NCBI RefSeq assembly: GCF_024138715.1
Contig: NZ_CP092074.1
Span: 4,836,001-4,900,000 of the forward strand
Length of the DNA stretch: 64,000 nucleotides
Direction: 5' to 3'
Source: Emticicia sp. 21SJ11W-3
GTDB lineage: Bacteria; Bacteroidota; Bacteroidia; Cytophagales; Spirosomataceae
Of the stretch, positions 44,868 to 54,826 are shown in pieces. The translations under genes and the position numbers were made by a program. A model generated the notes under the pieces. It saw only the letters and a list, made by a program, of their open reading frames with translations, made no database searches and had not been told where the DNA came from. How positions within the stretch are numbered: the first letter of the stretch is position 1; the number at the start of each line of letters is the position of its first letter.

Positions 44868-45169
44868 CAACCTGGTACCGATAAAAAAAAGACAACAGGC
44901 GTACCTGTTGTCTTTTTTTTATACCTCAACAAATACAAATTATTAAGAAAAGCGGTTTAGCATAGCAAAATATATCTGTTTGTCTGCTAAACTTCAGGTT
45001 GCCCTTCGTCGAAAAATAAATCAGAAAAATCGTTACAAGAAATTAATTCATCTAAAAAGATATTTAAATTTTTTTAAAAAGTATCTCAAATTTCAAAAAA
45101 ACACTATACCTTAGTACCAAAGTACAAACGTATTGTATAATTAATTAGCTAAACAAACTAACGAACTGT
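44868..45169. other. Spacer between the two SusCD pairs
   Basis: 302 bases. It contains the terminator at 44881-44922 and, near its end, a 5' leader very like that of the first SusC gene (AAACAAACT...GAACTGTATGA). Otherwise no gene. Confidence 0.6.
44881..44922 (+). terminator. Strong terminator after the first SusCD pair
   Basis: GACAACAGG (44891-44899) and CCTGTTGTC (44904-44912) with an A8/T8 extension: a 19-bp perfect stem with loop CGTA, ending in T8. Confidence 0.95.
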
Positions 45170-48100
45170 ATGAAGAAACTTCTACTGGCCTGCTTTATGC
45201 TGGCTTGGGCGAGTTTTACATTTGCCCAAGATGTGACCGTAACCGGAAAGGTTACCGCTGATGACGGCTCCGCACTACCCGGAGTAAGCGTTATTCTGAA
45301 AGGAACAACAAAAGGTACACAAACCAATGCCGACGGTAATTATTCAATTGCTGCAACAAAAGGCTCCTCTCTCCTATTTAGTTTTATAGGCTTTGAATCA
45401 CAAACAATTGCAGTTGGCAATATGTCTGTTATCAATGTTACATTAAAGAGCGACGCCGCGCAATTGAATGAAGTTGTGGTAACTGCATTGGGTATCTCTC
45501 GTGAAAAAAAATCACTTACCTACACGGCTCAAAGCATTAGTTCAGACAAACTAACGGTTTCTCGTGATGCCAACGTGGGTAATGCCCTTGCCGGTAAAAT
45601 TGCCGGTGTGCAGGTATTGGGTCAGTCGGGCGCCAAATTTGGTTCACCAAATATCCGTATACGTGGTGTAAACTCTCTTACAGGCGGAGACCCCCTTTAT
45701 GTGGTAGATGGTACGCCGGTAGGTAGCATTGCCGATGTAAACATGGACGATGTTGAAAACCTGACTGTATTGAAAGGGCCATCGGCTACTGCTCTGTATG
45801 GTAACCGTGCATCTGGCGGGGTAATTGTAATTACAACCAAACGTGCCAAATCAGGTGAGACCACCTTTACTATCAACCATAGTACTACTATGGATCGGGT
45901 GGGTCTGCTACCAAAATATCAGAACGAATACGGTGGTGGTTACTCTCAGGATTGGGAAACATTTAACTATAACCCTGCTATTCACCCTGCTGCCTGGGCT
46001 TCTTACAACGGACAAAAAATCCTTGACTACTCGGCTGATGAAAGCTGGGGGCCACGCCTTGACGGCTCACCTCACCGCTCAGCGTTTTCTTGGCAGCCTG
46101 GCCCTGAATTTGGCAAGCTGACACCATTTGAGGCTTCTCCAAACAACGTAAGAGATTTCTTTGAGAAACCTTTCAGCCACAATACAAACCTTGCGTTTGC
46201 TAAAGGTGGCGATAATTTCCAAAGCCGCGTTTCATATACTCATCTTGACAACAACGGTATTATACCTAACAGCAAGCAGTTGAGAGATTATATCAGCGCC
46301 AAGAACACTTTTAACATTACAAAGAAATTTTCAGCAACGCTTGATATTACCTACTCTGCTACACGTGCCAAAAACGTACCTGCAGATAACTACGGTTCGT
46401 CAGGTGGTACAACAGGAAGCATGGGCTTGCCTACTGGTGTGCCGGTAGCAGCGGTTGGCTATAACCAGACTGTGGGTTCATTTAACCAGTGGTTCCAACG
46501 CCAGTTGAAAATAGAAGACCTCAGAAATTACAAAAATCCTGACGGAACTTACAGAAGCTGGAATATTGGTGGCCCGCTTGACCCAAAACCAAAATACTGG
46601 GACAGCCCTTATACGCAGATGTATGAAAGTACTAACCTGAACAATAACGACCGTATCTATGGTAGCTTTGGGTTGAGATATAAAATCTTCGATTTCCTTA
46701 CTGCTTCTGTAACTACTCGCAGAGACTGGAGAAATTACTACGGAGAAGGCCGTATTGCAACAGGAACCCTGAACGCAGGTGGATTGGGTGCCTATGCTAA
46801 CTATACAACTACCGGCTATGAAAACAACCATGAAGCCTTGTTGGCACTTGACAAAACACTAGGCAAGATATCATTGGTTGGAACTGCCGGTGGCAACATC
46901 AGATATTCAAGAACAACTGTGCTTTCGCAAGCTACCTCGGGTGGCCTTACGTCTCCGGGCTTCTATAACATAGCGGCTTCAAAAGACCGTCCTTCTGTTG
47001 GCAACAGTTTAATTGAAAGACAAGTAAACAGTTTGTTTGGTAGTGCAAGTATCGGTTATGACAATACCTACTTCTTAGAAGGAACTATTCGTAACGACTG
47101 GTCGTCAACGCTACCGGTTGCGCACAATTCTTACACCTATCCATCGGTAGGTGCCAGTGTTGTAGTTTCAGAGCTGATTCCGAAAAACAGCATTTTGTCA
47201 TTTGCTAAAATCAGAGGTAGCTATGCACAGGTAGGTACCGACGTTGACCCGTACAGAATTTATCAGACCTATTCAATTGGTAATGCGTTCGGCTCAAACC
47301 CGACTTTGTATTTGCCAACACAACTACCAAATGCCGACCTTAAACCAGGCCTTTCATCAGCCTATGAGGGTGGTATTGACCTGAAATTCCTGAATAATCG
47401 TATCAGCGTTGAGTTTACAGCTTATAAAAACCAGAACAAAAATCAGATTCTTGCATTGTCTGTACCACCAGCCAGTGGTTACAGTTCAACACTTATCAAT
47501 GCCGGTATGATTGAAACCAAAGGTTTTGAATTACACATAGGGGCTACTCCTATCAGAACCACCGGCGGATTTACCTGGGATGTGGATATTAACTTAGACC
47601 GCAGTACATCAAAAATTGTTGAATTGCAGGAAGGTCTTACTAATTATCAGTTAGGTGGCCCAACCTGGAGAACCTTAACTGTAAATGCCCGTGTAGGTGA
47701 ACAATGGGGTATTTTACAAGGCAAAGGATATGTAACTAATGACAAAGGCGAAAAAGTGGTAGGAGCCGATGGCCATTACTTAGTGCAGGACAACAAATTG
47801 CTTGGTTCGGTACTGCCTAAGTTCAAAGGTGGTTTGTTGAACGTATTTACCTACAAAAATTTATCGCTAAGAGCTAATATCGACTTCATTGTGGGAGGAA
47901 AATTCTTCTCTACAACCCGTATGTTTAACGCTTATGCTGGTCTTGCTGCCGAAACGGCCGGCCTGAACGAATTGGGTAAACCAAAACGTGACCCGGTTTC
48001 AGCAGGTGGTGGTATTTTGTTGCCCGGCGTTACTGCTGACGGCAAACCTAATACTGTTCGTGTTGAAACGCAGGAGTTTTATGAAGACAAAATGTTTGGA

Positions 48101-48358
48101 TTTAACGAAGCATGGATTTATGACCAGACTTACGTAAAACTAAGAGAGGTTTCGTTGGGATACAACATTCCTAAAGGATTTTTGAATGGTAAAGCATTTA
48201 AATCAGCCAGAGTTTCATTGATTGTTCGTAACCCTGTGTTGATTTACAGCGCCGCTGGTGGTGGTATTGATATCTCGGAAGCTGAACTTTACTGGACAGA
48301 AGGTGGACAGTTGCCTCCGGTACGTTCATACGGTATCAACCTTAATTTAGGATTCTAA
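45170..48358 (+). CDS. SusC/RagA family TonB-linked outer-membrane protein (2)
   Basis: 1062 residues with the same architecture as the first SusC: signal peptide, carboxypeptidase-regulatory-like domain (VTVTGKVTADDGSALPGVSV), plug and barrel ending in the sequence YGINLNLGF. The first 100 residues are very close to those of the first copy, while the barrel is diverged (different insertions, e.g. TGSMGLPTGVPVAAVG around 425-440). It is followed after 55 bases by its SusD partner. Confidence 0.95.
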   Translation: MKKLLLACFMLAWASFTFAQDVTVTGKVTADDGSALPGVSVILKGTTKGTQTNADGNYSIAATKGSSLLFSFIGFESQTIAVGNMSVINVTLKSDAAQLNEVVVTALGISREKKSLTYTAQSISSDKLTVSRDANVGNALAGKIAGVQVLGQSGAKFGSPNIRIRGVNSLTGGDPLYVVDGTPVGSIADVNMDDVENLTVLKGPSATALYGNRASGGVIVITTKRAKSGETTFTINHSTTMDRVGLLPKYQNEYGGGYSQDWETFNYNPAIHPAAWASYNGQKILDYSADESWGPRLDGSPHRSAFSWQPGPEFGKLTPFEASPNNVRDFFEKPFSHNTNLAFAKGGDNFQSRVSYTHLDNNGIIPNSKQLRDYISAKNTFNITKKFSATLDITYSATRAKNVPADNYGSSGGTTGSMGLPTGVPVAAVGYNQTVGSFNQWFQRQLKIEDLRNYKNPDGTYRSWNIGGPLDPKPKYWDSPYTQMYESTNLNNNDRIYGSFGLRYKIFDFLTASVTTRRDWRNYYGEGRIATGTLNAGGLGAYANYTTTGYENNHEALLALDKTLGKISLVGTAGGNIRYSRTTVLSQATSGGLTSPGFYNIAASKDRPSVGNSLIERQVNSLFGSASIGYDNTYFLEGTIRNDWSSTLPVAHNSYTYPSVGASVVVSELIPKNSILSFAKIRGSYAQVGTDVDPYRIYQTYSIGNAFGSNPTLYLPTQLPNADLKPGLSSAYEGGIDLKFLNNRISVEFTAYKNQNKNQILALSVPPASGYSSTLINAGMIETKGFELHIGATPIRTTGGFTWDVDINLDRSTSKIVELQEGLTNYQLGGPTWRTLTVNARVGEQWGILQGKGYVTNDKGEKVVGADGHYLVQDNKLLGSVLPKFKGGLLNVFTYKNLSLRANIDFIVGGKFFSTTRMFNAYAGLAAETAGLNELGKPKRDPVSAGGGILLPGVTADGKPNTVRVETQEFYEDKMFGFNEAWIYDQTYVKLREVSLGYNIPKGFLNGKAFKSARVSLIVRNPVLIYSAAGGGIDISEAELYWTEGGQLPPVRSYGINLNLGF

Positions 48359-48413
48359 TCTCAGAAAATCAGTATAAAAGTCATATTTCATACTGTTAAA
48401 AAAATATTGACAC

Positions 48414-49859
48414 ATGAAAAAAACATTTGCATATAAATCATTAGCTGTTGCAGTTGCCTTGTCAATTGCCACTACTTCCTGCGATCCGGGTGATTTTGGC
48501 GATATGAATGTCAGCCCGAATAACCCTTCAACTCCTAATACTGCCGGTTTTTTTACTTCGGCATTACGCAATTTTGGTACCATGACTACCGAAATGGTTC
48601 CTTCATTGTATACCCAACATTTTGGTGATGTTACTTACATTGAGGATTCTCGTTATAAAACCATTAATTTTAACTTCAGTGGTTATTATACAGGCCCACT
48701 AATTGCGTATCAGACCATTATTGATTTGAACACCAACGCAGATACCAAAACTACGGCAGCTGCCAACGGCTCAAATAATAACCAGATTGCTATCGCTCGT
48801 ATTGCAAAAGCCTATACTTACATGTGGATGACCGACCGTTGGGGAGATATTCCTTACTCACAGGCATTAAAGGGTAAAGCAAACTTCAGCCCTGCTTATG
48901 ATACGCAGCAGTCAATCTACACTGATTTGTTTAACGAATTAAAACAAGCGCAGGCACAGTTTGATGGTGGAGCAACCGTAAAAGGTGATATTATCCTGAG
49001 TGGAAACGCTACTCGTTGGAAGAAATTTGCCAATACCTTGCGTATGATTATGGCATTGCGTCTTTCGAAAGTTGACCCAACTAAAGGTAAGGCCGAATTT
49101 GCCGCAGCCATGGCAGATGGCCCACTGGCATCAAATGCTGACAACGTGAAGTACGGGTATCTTTCAGAGGCAAACAATGAGCACCCATTGTATAATAACT
49201 ATATCACAACAAACCGTAAAGATTTTGCTGTGAGCAATACTTTTATCAATTATCTGGTAAAAACTAAAGACCCGCGTATAACTGCTATGGCAGACCCCAA
49301 CATTGAGCAAAAATACGTCGGTGTGCCTTATGGTGTGTTTCCTCCTACCTGGAAAGCACAGGATGTATCGCTGGCTGCCAGCGCCATTCGTCAGCAAAAT
49401 TCAACTGCAAACATAGTAACTTATGCCCAGGTATTGTTCTCTCAGGCAGAAGCTGCCAAATTAGGATGGATATCTGGTGATCCTAAAGCGTATTATGAAA
49501 GTGCCATCAAGGCTTCAATGGAACAATGGTTAGGCGCTGCTGCTACAGCAACGGCTGTTAGTGATTTCTTGCAACAACCAGATGTAGCCTATGATGACAG
49601 CAAAGCTTTGCAACAGATAGCTACGCAAAAATGGGTTGCCTTGTTCTATCAGGGCAATGAGGCCTGGGCAGAATGGCGCCGTACAGGATACCCGGCACTG
49701 ACACCACCGGCAAATGCTCTGAACCCAAGTAAACAGATACCTCACAGAATGGCGTACCCTGTAACAGAACAGACACTTAACAAGGTTAATTACGACAAAG
49801 CCATTGCCAGCCAGGGTGCTGACACCCAGGATACCCGTGTATGGTGGGACAAAAAATAA
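48414..49859 (+). CDS. SusD/RagB family outer-membrane lipoprotein (2)
   Basis: 481 residues. Lipobox TTSC (Cys23), then MNVSPNNPSTPNTAGFFTSAL, a SusD start, and the C-terminal NEAWAEWRRTGYPALTPPAN block typical of the SusD_2 group. It forms the lid of the second SusC. A terminator hairpin follows at 49891-49916. Confidence 0.93.
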   Translation: MKKTFAYKSLAVAVALSIATTSCDPGDFGDMNVSPNNPSTPNTAGFFTSALRNFGTMTTEMVPSLYTQHFGDVTYIEDSRYKTINFNFSGYYTGPLIAYQTIIDLNTNADTKTTAAANGSNNNQIAIARIAKAYTYMWMTDRWGDIPYSQALKGKANFSPAYDTQQSIYTDLFNELKQAQAQFDGGATVKGDIILSGNATRWKKFANTLRMIMALRLSKVDPTKGKAEFAAAMADGPLASNADNVKYGYLSEANNEHPLYNNYITTNRKDFAVSNTFINYLVKTKDPRITAMADPNIEQKYVGVPYGVFPPTWKAQDVSLAASAIRQQNSTANIVTYAQVLFSQAEAAKLGWISGDPKAYYESAIKASMEQWLGAAATATAVSDFLQQPDVAYDDSKALQQIATQKWVALFYQGNEAWAEWRRTGYPALTPPANALNPSKQIPHRMAYPVTEQTLNKVNYDKAIASQGADTQDTRVWWDKK

Positions 49860-49886
49860 GCATAATTACCGAAACACATATATCGC

Positions 49887-49916
49887 AAAGAGGCAGTCAT
49901 TCGGCTGCCTTTTTTG
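49887..49916 (+). terminator. Terminator after the second SusCD pair
   Basis: AGGCAG (49891-49896) / CTGCCT (49905-49910) followed by TTTTTG. Confidence 0.75.
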
Positions 49917-50019
49917 TTTTTTTTGGGGGTGATTTAGAAAAAATCAGGAGGAGGCACTTTATATAAAAAAACCAATTACCCATTAAGTAAGTTAAAAATT
50001 AACCCACAAATCTGAAGAG

Positions 50020-50105
50020 TTGGAGAAATTTATTAAAGATAACAAGACGAACTTCAAAGAAGATGCTTCTGTATCTGCATTGATTGAATACTACAATACT
50101 TTGTA
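50020..50105 (+). pseudogene. Short open frame fragment, possible small peptide or gene remnant
   Basis: A 28-codon reading frame (TTG or upstream GAG codons into LEKFIKDNKTNFKEDA and ending IEYYNTL before TAA). Its amino-acid pattern is protein-like and the LEKFI-DN start resembles N-termini of some short Bacteroidota envelope/anti-sigma proteins. No ATG, no upstream promoter. A hairpin follows immediately. It could be a peptide gene with a non-ATG start or a residue of a decayed gene. Confidence 0.35.
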
Positions 50106-50109
50106 ACAA

Positions 50110-50131
50110 AAAAGGGCTCTAAAGCCCTTTT
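50110..50131. terminator. Terminator shared by the small frame and the desulfurase gene
   Basis: AAAAGGGCT (50110-50118) / AGCCCTTTT (50123-50131) with CTAA loop. It works best for the minus-strand desulfurase gene ending at 50138. Confidence 0.85.
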
Positions 50132-50137
50132 CGTTTT

Positions 50138-51286
50138 TTAAGCCAATATTTGCTTGGCATATATATCTGTTAGTACTTCTACTACTTTATCTATTTCTTC
50201 AGGGGTATTATATTTACCAAACGAAAACCGTACGTTCCCTCTATCGGGGTGTACATTTAATGCCCCCAGCACATGAGAGCCTACGTCTGTTCCACTTGAA
50301 CAGGCACTCCCGCCTGAACATGAAATCTGGGCGATGTCCAGATTAAATAAAAGCATATCGTTATCCTCGCTCGGCGGGAAACTCACATTCAGAACCGTAT
50401 AAAGGCTGTTTTCAACATCGGCAGAATTTCCATTAAATGTAACGCCTGGTATATTTGCTTTTAATTTATCAATCATACGGGCTTTAAGGCCTTTCAGATA
50501 AGTCTGGTGCTCTTCCATGTCACGGTATGCAATCTCTAATGCTTTAGCCATGCCAACAATGCCATAAACGTTTTCGGTTCCTCCTCTCATGTTACGCTCC
50601 TGAGAACCCCCATGAATAAACGGGTGTATCTTATTATTGACATTGATATACAAAAAGCCTACCCCTTTAGGACCATGAAACTTATGTGCTGCGCCTACAA
50701 TAAAATCTACTGGCAGGTCTTGCAGGTCATGCTTATAATGGCCCATGGTCTGAACAGTATCTGAATGAAAGACCGCTTCATATTGTTTACAGATTTCGCC
50801 CACTTTTTTCAAATCTATCAGGTTACCGATTTCATTATTACCGTGCATTAACGAAACCAGCGACCGGGGTTTGGTTTGTAACAATTCTTGCAGATGCGCC
50901 AAATCAACCCTGCCTATGTCGTCTAATTTTACAAAGCTAAGCTCTATAACACCTTGCTTGGCCAGATACTCTAATGTATGTAAAACAGCATGATGTTCAG
51001 TTCTTGATGTAATTGCGTGCTTTAGCTGATACGTATCTATGCTGCAGGTAATGGCTGTATTGTCTGCTTCTGTGCCGCCAGAGGTAAAGAATATCTCAGA
51101 TGGCGAAGCGTTTAACAACGAGGCAATAGTTTTACGTGCTTTTTCAATGGCCGAGCGCACCTGCCTGCCATGTGCATGTATAGATGAAGGATTCCCGAAG
51201 TTTTCGGTCATTAACGGAAGCATGGCTTGCAGAACGTCGTCATCTAGACGGGTGGTTGCTGCATTATCGAGATAGATGCGAGGCAT
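50138..51286 (-). CDS. Cysteine desulfurase, NifS/IscS family
   Basis: 382 residues. PLP enzyme that removes sulfur from cysteine for Fe-S or thio-modification. YLDNAATTRLDDDVL starts it, TSGGTEADNTAI and SDTVQ bind PLP, AAHKFHGPKG carries the Schiff-base Lys, and the active-site Cys is in SGGSACSSG. The short loop around this Cys fits the NifS/IscS group rather than SufS. No scaffold gene (iscU) is adjacent. Confidence 0.93.
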   Translation of the reverse strand: MPRIYLDNAATTRLDDDVLQAMLPLMTENFGNPSSIHAHGRQVRSAIEKARKTIASLLNASPSEIFFTSGGTEADNTAITCSIDTYQLKHAITSRTEHHAVLHTLEYLAKQGVIELSFVKLDDIGRVDLAHLQELLQTKPRSLVSLMHGNNEIGNLIDLKKVGEICKQYEAVFHSDTVQTMGHYKHDLQDLPVDFIVGAAHKFHGPKGVGFLYINVNNKIHPFIHGGSQERNMRGGTENVYGIVGMAKALEIAYRDMEEHQTYLKGLKARMIDKLKANIPGVTFNGNSADVENSLYTVLNVSFPPSEDNDMLLFNLDIAQISCSGGSACSSGTDVGSHVLGALNVHPDRGNVRFSFGKYNTPEEIDKVVEVLTDIYAKQILA

Positions 51287-51390
51287 AATTTATTTGGTTT
51301 CTGCAAAATTAATACTTGTTTTTATATTGTACAACCCACAGATATTATAGACTAAGCAAATTTTATTTGGCAAAGCCAGTTATCAGGCTA

Positions 51391-51849
51391 CTACAACTCT
51401 ACGCTGGCATTCCTTTTAAAGGCAGCTCCGAAGTCAATCATCGATTCGGTTTTTAATACACCGTCAATATTATCTATTTTATCATATAAAACAAGGCGCA
51501 TGTGCTCGCTAGACTTAGCCACAATACGAATATATAAGGTGTACTGCCCGGTAATATAATAACACTCAGTAACTTCAGGTATCTTCCGTAACTCTTCAAT
51601 AATTTGTTTAGAGTCTGAGTCTTCTTTCAGAATAATGCCTGTAAAGGCGCTCCACTCATAACCTAACTTGCGCTCGTCTAAAATAATTCCGGCGCCTTTC
51701 AGAATGCCTGCCTTTTTCATACGGGCAACGCGCTGATGCACCATTGTGTTAGAAATATTCAAATTTTTGGCTATTTCAGAATAGGGTTTCCTGCCATCTT
51801 TTTCAAGATGAATAAGAATCTGCTTATCAAAATCATCTAAAAAGTTCAT
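51391..51849 (-). CDS. Lrp/AsnC family transcriptional regulator
   Basis: 152 residues: N-terminal helix-turn-helix (LDDFDKQILIHLEKDGRKPYSEIAKNLNISNTMVHQRVARM) and a C-terminal RAM (ligand-binding) domain. It lies divergently beside ornithine aminotransferase (160-base gap). Lrp-type genes often regulate their divergent amino-acid catabolic neighbour, so it probably senses ornithine, arginine or a related amino acid. The intergenic AT-rich inverted repeat (51864-51929) is a candidate operator. Confidence 0.92.
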   Translation of the reverse strand: MNFLDDFDKQILIHLEKDGRKPYSEIAKNLNISNTMVHQRVARMKKAGILKGAGIILDERKLGYEWSAFTGIILKEDSDSKQIIEELRKIPEVTECYYITGQYTLYIRIVAKSSEHMRLVLYDKIDNIDGVLKTESMIDFGAAFKRNASVEL

Positions 51850-51863
51850 ATAATTAACAAGTC

Positions 51864-51929
51864 ATATTTACTTAATATTTGCCATATTTAATATTTTTCA
51901 CTTTCATATTATGTATAATTAGTAAATAT
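51864..51929. promoter_or_regulatory. Candidate Lrp operator in the divergent promoter region
   Basis: ATATTTACT (51864-51872) is exactly inverted as AGTAAATAT (51921-51929). The intervening bases are AT-rich with several TATTT tracts. Arms 48 bases apart would suit wrapping by an Lrp octamer. Confidence 0.4.
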
Positions 51930-52008
51930 AACTTATATATTGATTAAATAAAGTCATTTTAACATTTTTATGCGAGAATCCATAAAAAGGTCTTAAATAT
52001 ATATTACT

Positions 52009-53247
52009 ATGATGACAGATACTTTCTTAAGCGACCAACTGATTGAACTGGAAGAGCGTTATGGCGCACATAACTACCACCCCCTACCGGTAGTGCTGGA
52101 AAAAGGTGAAGGAGTGTACTTGTGGGACATAGAAGGAAAACGTTACTATGATTTCCTGTCGGCCTATTCGGCAGTTAACCAGGGGCATTGTCATCCACGC
52201 ATCATAAATGCATTAATTGAGCAATCGCAGAAACTGACGCTTACGTCGCGCGCATTTTATAATTCAATTTTGGGCCGTTTTGAAGAATACATAACCAATT
52301 ATTTTGGTTATGACCGCGTACTACCTATGAATACCGGCGTAGAAGCTGTTGAAACAGCCATGAAGTTGTGCAGAAAATGGGGGTATCAGGTAAAGGGTAT
52401 TCCAGAAAACAAAGCTAAAATAATATTTGCGGGTGGCAATTTTCATGGAAGAACGTTATCAGTAATTTCAGCATCTACTGACCCGACAGCACGTAAAGAT
52501 TTCGGCCCCTATATGAGCGGCATTGAAATAGTGCCTTATAACAATATTGAAGCATTAGAGGAAGCGCTGATAAACGACCCCTACATAGCCGGTTTTATTG
52601 TAGAACCCATGCAGGGTGAGGCTGGCGTAGTAGTGCCGGATGACCAATATTTGCCGGAGGCCTTCAGGCTTTGCAAAGCAAGCCGGGTACTCTTTATTGC
52701 CGACGAAATTCAGACTGGTATTGCACGCACAGGCAAAATGCTGGCGACAGACCATTATCATATAAGGCCTGATATGGTAATTCTGGGTAAAGCGCTCTCT
52801 GGTGGTGTGCTGCCTGTTTCGGCTGTATTGGCTGATGATGAGATTATGCTGACATTGAAACCCGGAGAACATGGCTCTACCTATGGAGGGAATCCTTTGG
52901 CATGCGCCGTGGCCATGGAAGCATTAAAGGTTGTGAAAGAAGAAAACCTGGCAGGTAATGCCGATTACCTTGGACGGATTTTTCGCCATGAAATGCAAAA
53001 GCTGGTTGAAGAAACCGGTATTGTAACAGAAGTACGAGGAAAGGGTTTGCTGAATGCCATTCTGATAGACACCACTGAGGAGTCTGACCTTGCCTGGGAC
53101 ATATGTCTTGAGCTGAAAAACAACGGATTGCTAGCGAAACCTACGCATGGTAATAAGATAAGGCTTGCGCCGCCTTTGGTAATGACTGAATCTCAATTAT
53201 GGGATTGCATAGAAATTATCTCAGACACCATCAGAAGGTTTGACTGA
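52009..53247 (+). CDS. rocD: Ornithine aminotransferase
   Basis: 412 residues of the class III PLP aminotransferase family. It converts ornithine plus 2-oxoglutarate to glutamate-5-semialdehyde and glutamate. [20 protein letters not shown] and [17 protein letters not shown] are ornithine aminotransferase hallmarks; [16 protein letters not shown] binds [14 protein letters not shown] and the Schiff-base Lys in LGKALSGG follow. Length fits. It diverges from the Lrp gene. Confidence 0.94.
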   Translation: MMTDTFLSDQLIELEERYGAHNYHPLPVVLEKGEGVYLWDIEGKRYYDFLSAYSAVNQGHCHPRIINALIEQSQKLTLTSRAFYNSILGRFEEYITNYFGYDRVLPMNTGVEAVETAMKLCRKWGYQVKGIPENKAKIIFAGGNFHGRTLSVISASTDPTARKDFGPYMSGIEIVPYNNIEALEEALINDPYIAGFIVEPMQGEAGVVVPDDQYLPEAFRLCKASRVLFIADEIQTGIARTGKMLATDHYHIRPDMVILGKALSGGVLPVSAVLADDEIMLTLKPGEHGSTYGGNPLACAVAMEALKVVKEENLAGNADYLGRIFRHEMQKLVEETGIVTEVRGKGLLNAILIDTTEESDLAWDICLELKNNGLLAKPTHGNKIRLAPPLVMTESQLWDCIEIISDTIRRFD

Positions 53248-53277
53248 TACCAGGTAATACAGGCGGGCGTACAATTA

Positions 53278-53832
53278 TTAGTATTCCCACTTTTGAGGTA
53301 AGCCCATTTGCCTGGCATAGTAGGCCGGAGCATAAGTATGCACCCTTTGTAAAAGTTTATTTATTTCCTGCTCAAACTCTACGTAGTAATCTTCGTGAAG
53401 TTTGGGCATTTTTTTTAATATAAAATCAGTACGCCTGGCTATGTACAGCGCCAGGGTATCTGTTTTGGTACTATATTTCTCAAGCATTTTAAACTGATTC
53501 TCAAAAAAGGTATTCAGGAGATAAAGCGTAAGTTCTATTTCGCCATATTTATCTTTGGTAACCTTTACATGGGTTGTAATCTTACTATTGAGCTCTCTAA
53601 TGTCTTTCAGCATCCAGCTTGCAATACTCTGACTCATTTTTGAGACCAGCTGAATAGCCTTTTTTATTTCCTCGCGCCGGTCGTCCAGAAACGATTCGTT
53701 TTCCAGTAATTGATACTGTAATTGCTGAGCCAGTAAATTGTTTTTGCCAATGAGCCTTAAAAGCATCTTATCTTTTTCTTTGGCGGGCAAGTCTAAAATA
53801 GCTTTTTCGAGCTCCTTATGTAATTTAGCCAT
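53278..53832 (-). CDS. Conserved hypothetical cytoplasmic protein
   Basis: 184 residues from ATG 53832; the longer frame to 53913 runs through the FKBP terminator (53866-53894) and is rejected. It starts MAKLHKELEKAILDLPAKEKDKMLLRLIGKN, is almost entirely helical and charged, and has many Leu/Lys/Glu positions compatible with a coiled-coil or four-helix bundle. No motif known to me. No signal peptide or membrane helix. Confidence 0.78.
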   Translation of the reverse strand: MAKLHKELEKAILDLPAKEKDKMLLRLIGKNNLLAQQLQYQLLENESFLDDRREEIKKAIQLVSKMSQSIASWMLKDIRELNSKITTHVKVTKDKYGEIELTLYLLNTFFENQFKMLEKYSTKTDTLALYIARRTDFILKKMPKLHEDYYVEFEQEINKLLQRVHTYAPAYYARQMGLPQKWEY

Positions 53833-53865
53833 AGAATAACAAACCGTATTACTGATATAAAACTT

Positions 53866-53894
53866 AAAGGCCCCTGAAAAGTTCAGAGGCCTTT
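53866..53894 (-). terminator. Terminator of the nrnA-FKBP operon
   Basis: AAAGGCC (53866-53872) / GGCCTTT (53888-53894) with inner CTGAA/TTCAG and one mismatch. T-rich after the stem on the minus strand. Confidence 0.75.
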
Positions 53895-53921
53895 GGTAAA
53901 GCAAGGTATTCAATAAGAATA

Positions 53922-54812
53922 TTATCTTGTGCTTTTTATTTCAACCACAAAAATCAGCGGTGAGTATGGTGGTATTTTGTAACCACCGTTGGTATTATCA
54001 GCCACACCCTGGGTTCCATATCCTAGAGCAGAAGGGAAAACCAACACGGCTTTTTCACCAACCTTTAATTTTAGCAAACCTTCTTCAAAGCCTTTAACCA
54101 CACTGTTACTACCTAAATACACGTCTATCTGGCCTTTGTCAAATTCTTTTATACTGCTTGCCAGATAGCCATTATAAACAACACCGGCTGTCTGGCCTGA
54201 AGCTAACTGTGTACCCGTTGTCTGAGACAACTTTAATACACGCAGGCCTGATTCTGTTTTCTCTCTTGAAACTACCGTAACATTTCCCATACCGGTTGCT
54301 ATGTAGTCTTCAATCTGTTTGTCTTCAGAACGATTTTTTACAATCTCCAGATCTACCACAAGAACAGATTTGCCAGGTACATTATTATAATTCTGTGAAC
54401 CATAAGCAAGATAAGAAGGTATCAGGAAAGTACCTCTTTCTCCTGATTTAAGTTTGCTGATAGCATCCGAAATTCCCTGCAATCCGATTGTACCCCCAAA
54501 AATGACAGTAGCGGGTTTATTTGTTGAGCGTAAAGAACTGTCAATCTTGGTACCATCTAACAAAGACATTACGTAATGAAGTACAACTTCATCGCCTACC
54601 TTAATAGAATCACCAGAAGCATTAGTCTTGGTAATCTGATAATACATTCCATTATCTGCCTTTTTCATGTTCAGATTTTTGGAATTGATATACGTCAACA
54701 TTTCCTGTTCATTCTTCTTGACGGTTTCTTCCAAATCGTTCTTCAAAAAGTCTGAACAAGAGCTCACAAGAGCGGTACAACCAACAAGTAATCCGAGTAC
54801 TATCTTTCTCAT
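53922..54812 (-). CDS. FKBP-type peptidyl-prolyl isomerase lipoprotein with two FKBP domains
   Basis: 296 residues. Lipobox VSSC (Cys19). Two FKBP-like domains: about 65-160 (VGDEVVLHYVMSLLDGTKIDSS, LAYGSQNY) and about 185-296 (QTAGVVYNGYLAS, FPSALGYGTQG, PPYSPLIFVVEI). Both carry the hydrophobic active-site pattern only in part; the second is the more canonical. Predicted envelope chaperone or isomerase. It is 14 bases after the other FKBP gene in the same operon. Confidence 0.9.
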   Translation of the reverse strand: MRKIVLGLLVGCTALVSSCSDFLKNDLEETVKKNEQEMLTYINSKNLNMKKADNGMYYQITKTNASGDSIKVGDEVVLHYVMSLLDGTKIDSSLRSTNKPATVIFGGTIGLQGISDAISKLKSGERGTFLIPSYLAYGSQNYNNVPGKSVLVVDLEIVKNRSEDKQIEDYIATGMGNVTVVSREKTESGLRVLKLSQTTGTQLASGQTAGVVYNGYLASSIKEFDKGQIDVYLGSNSVVKGFEEGLLKLKVGEKAVLVFPSALGYGTQGVADNTNGGYKIPPYSPLIFVVEIKSTR

Positions 54813-54826
54813 TACATTTAATTTAT

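Noticed and set aside
53833-53913. Longer start for the 53278-53832 gene
   Set aside because: The extension overlaps the terminator of the FKBP operon and is not protein-like; ATG 53832 is a natural start.
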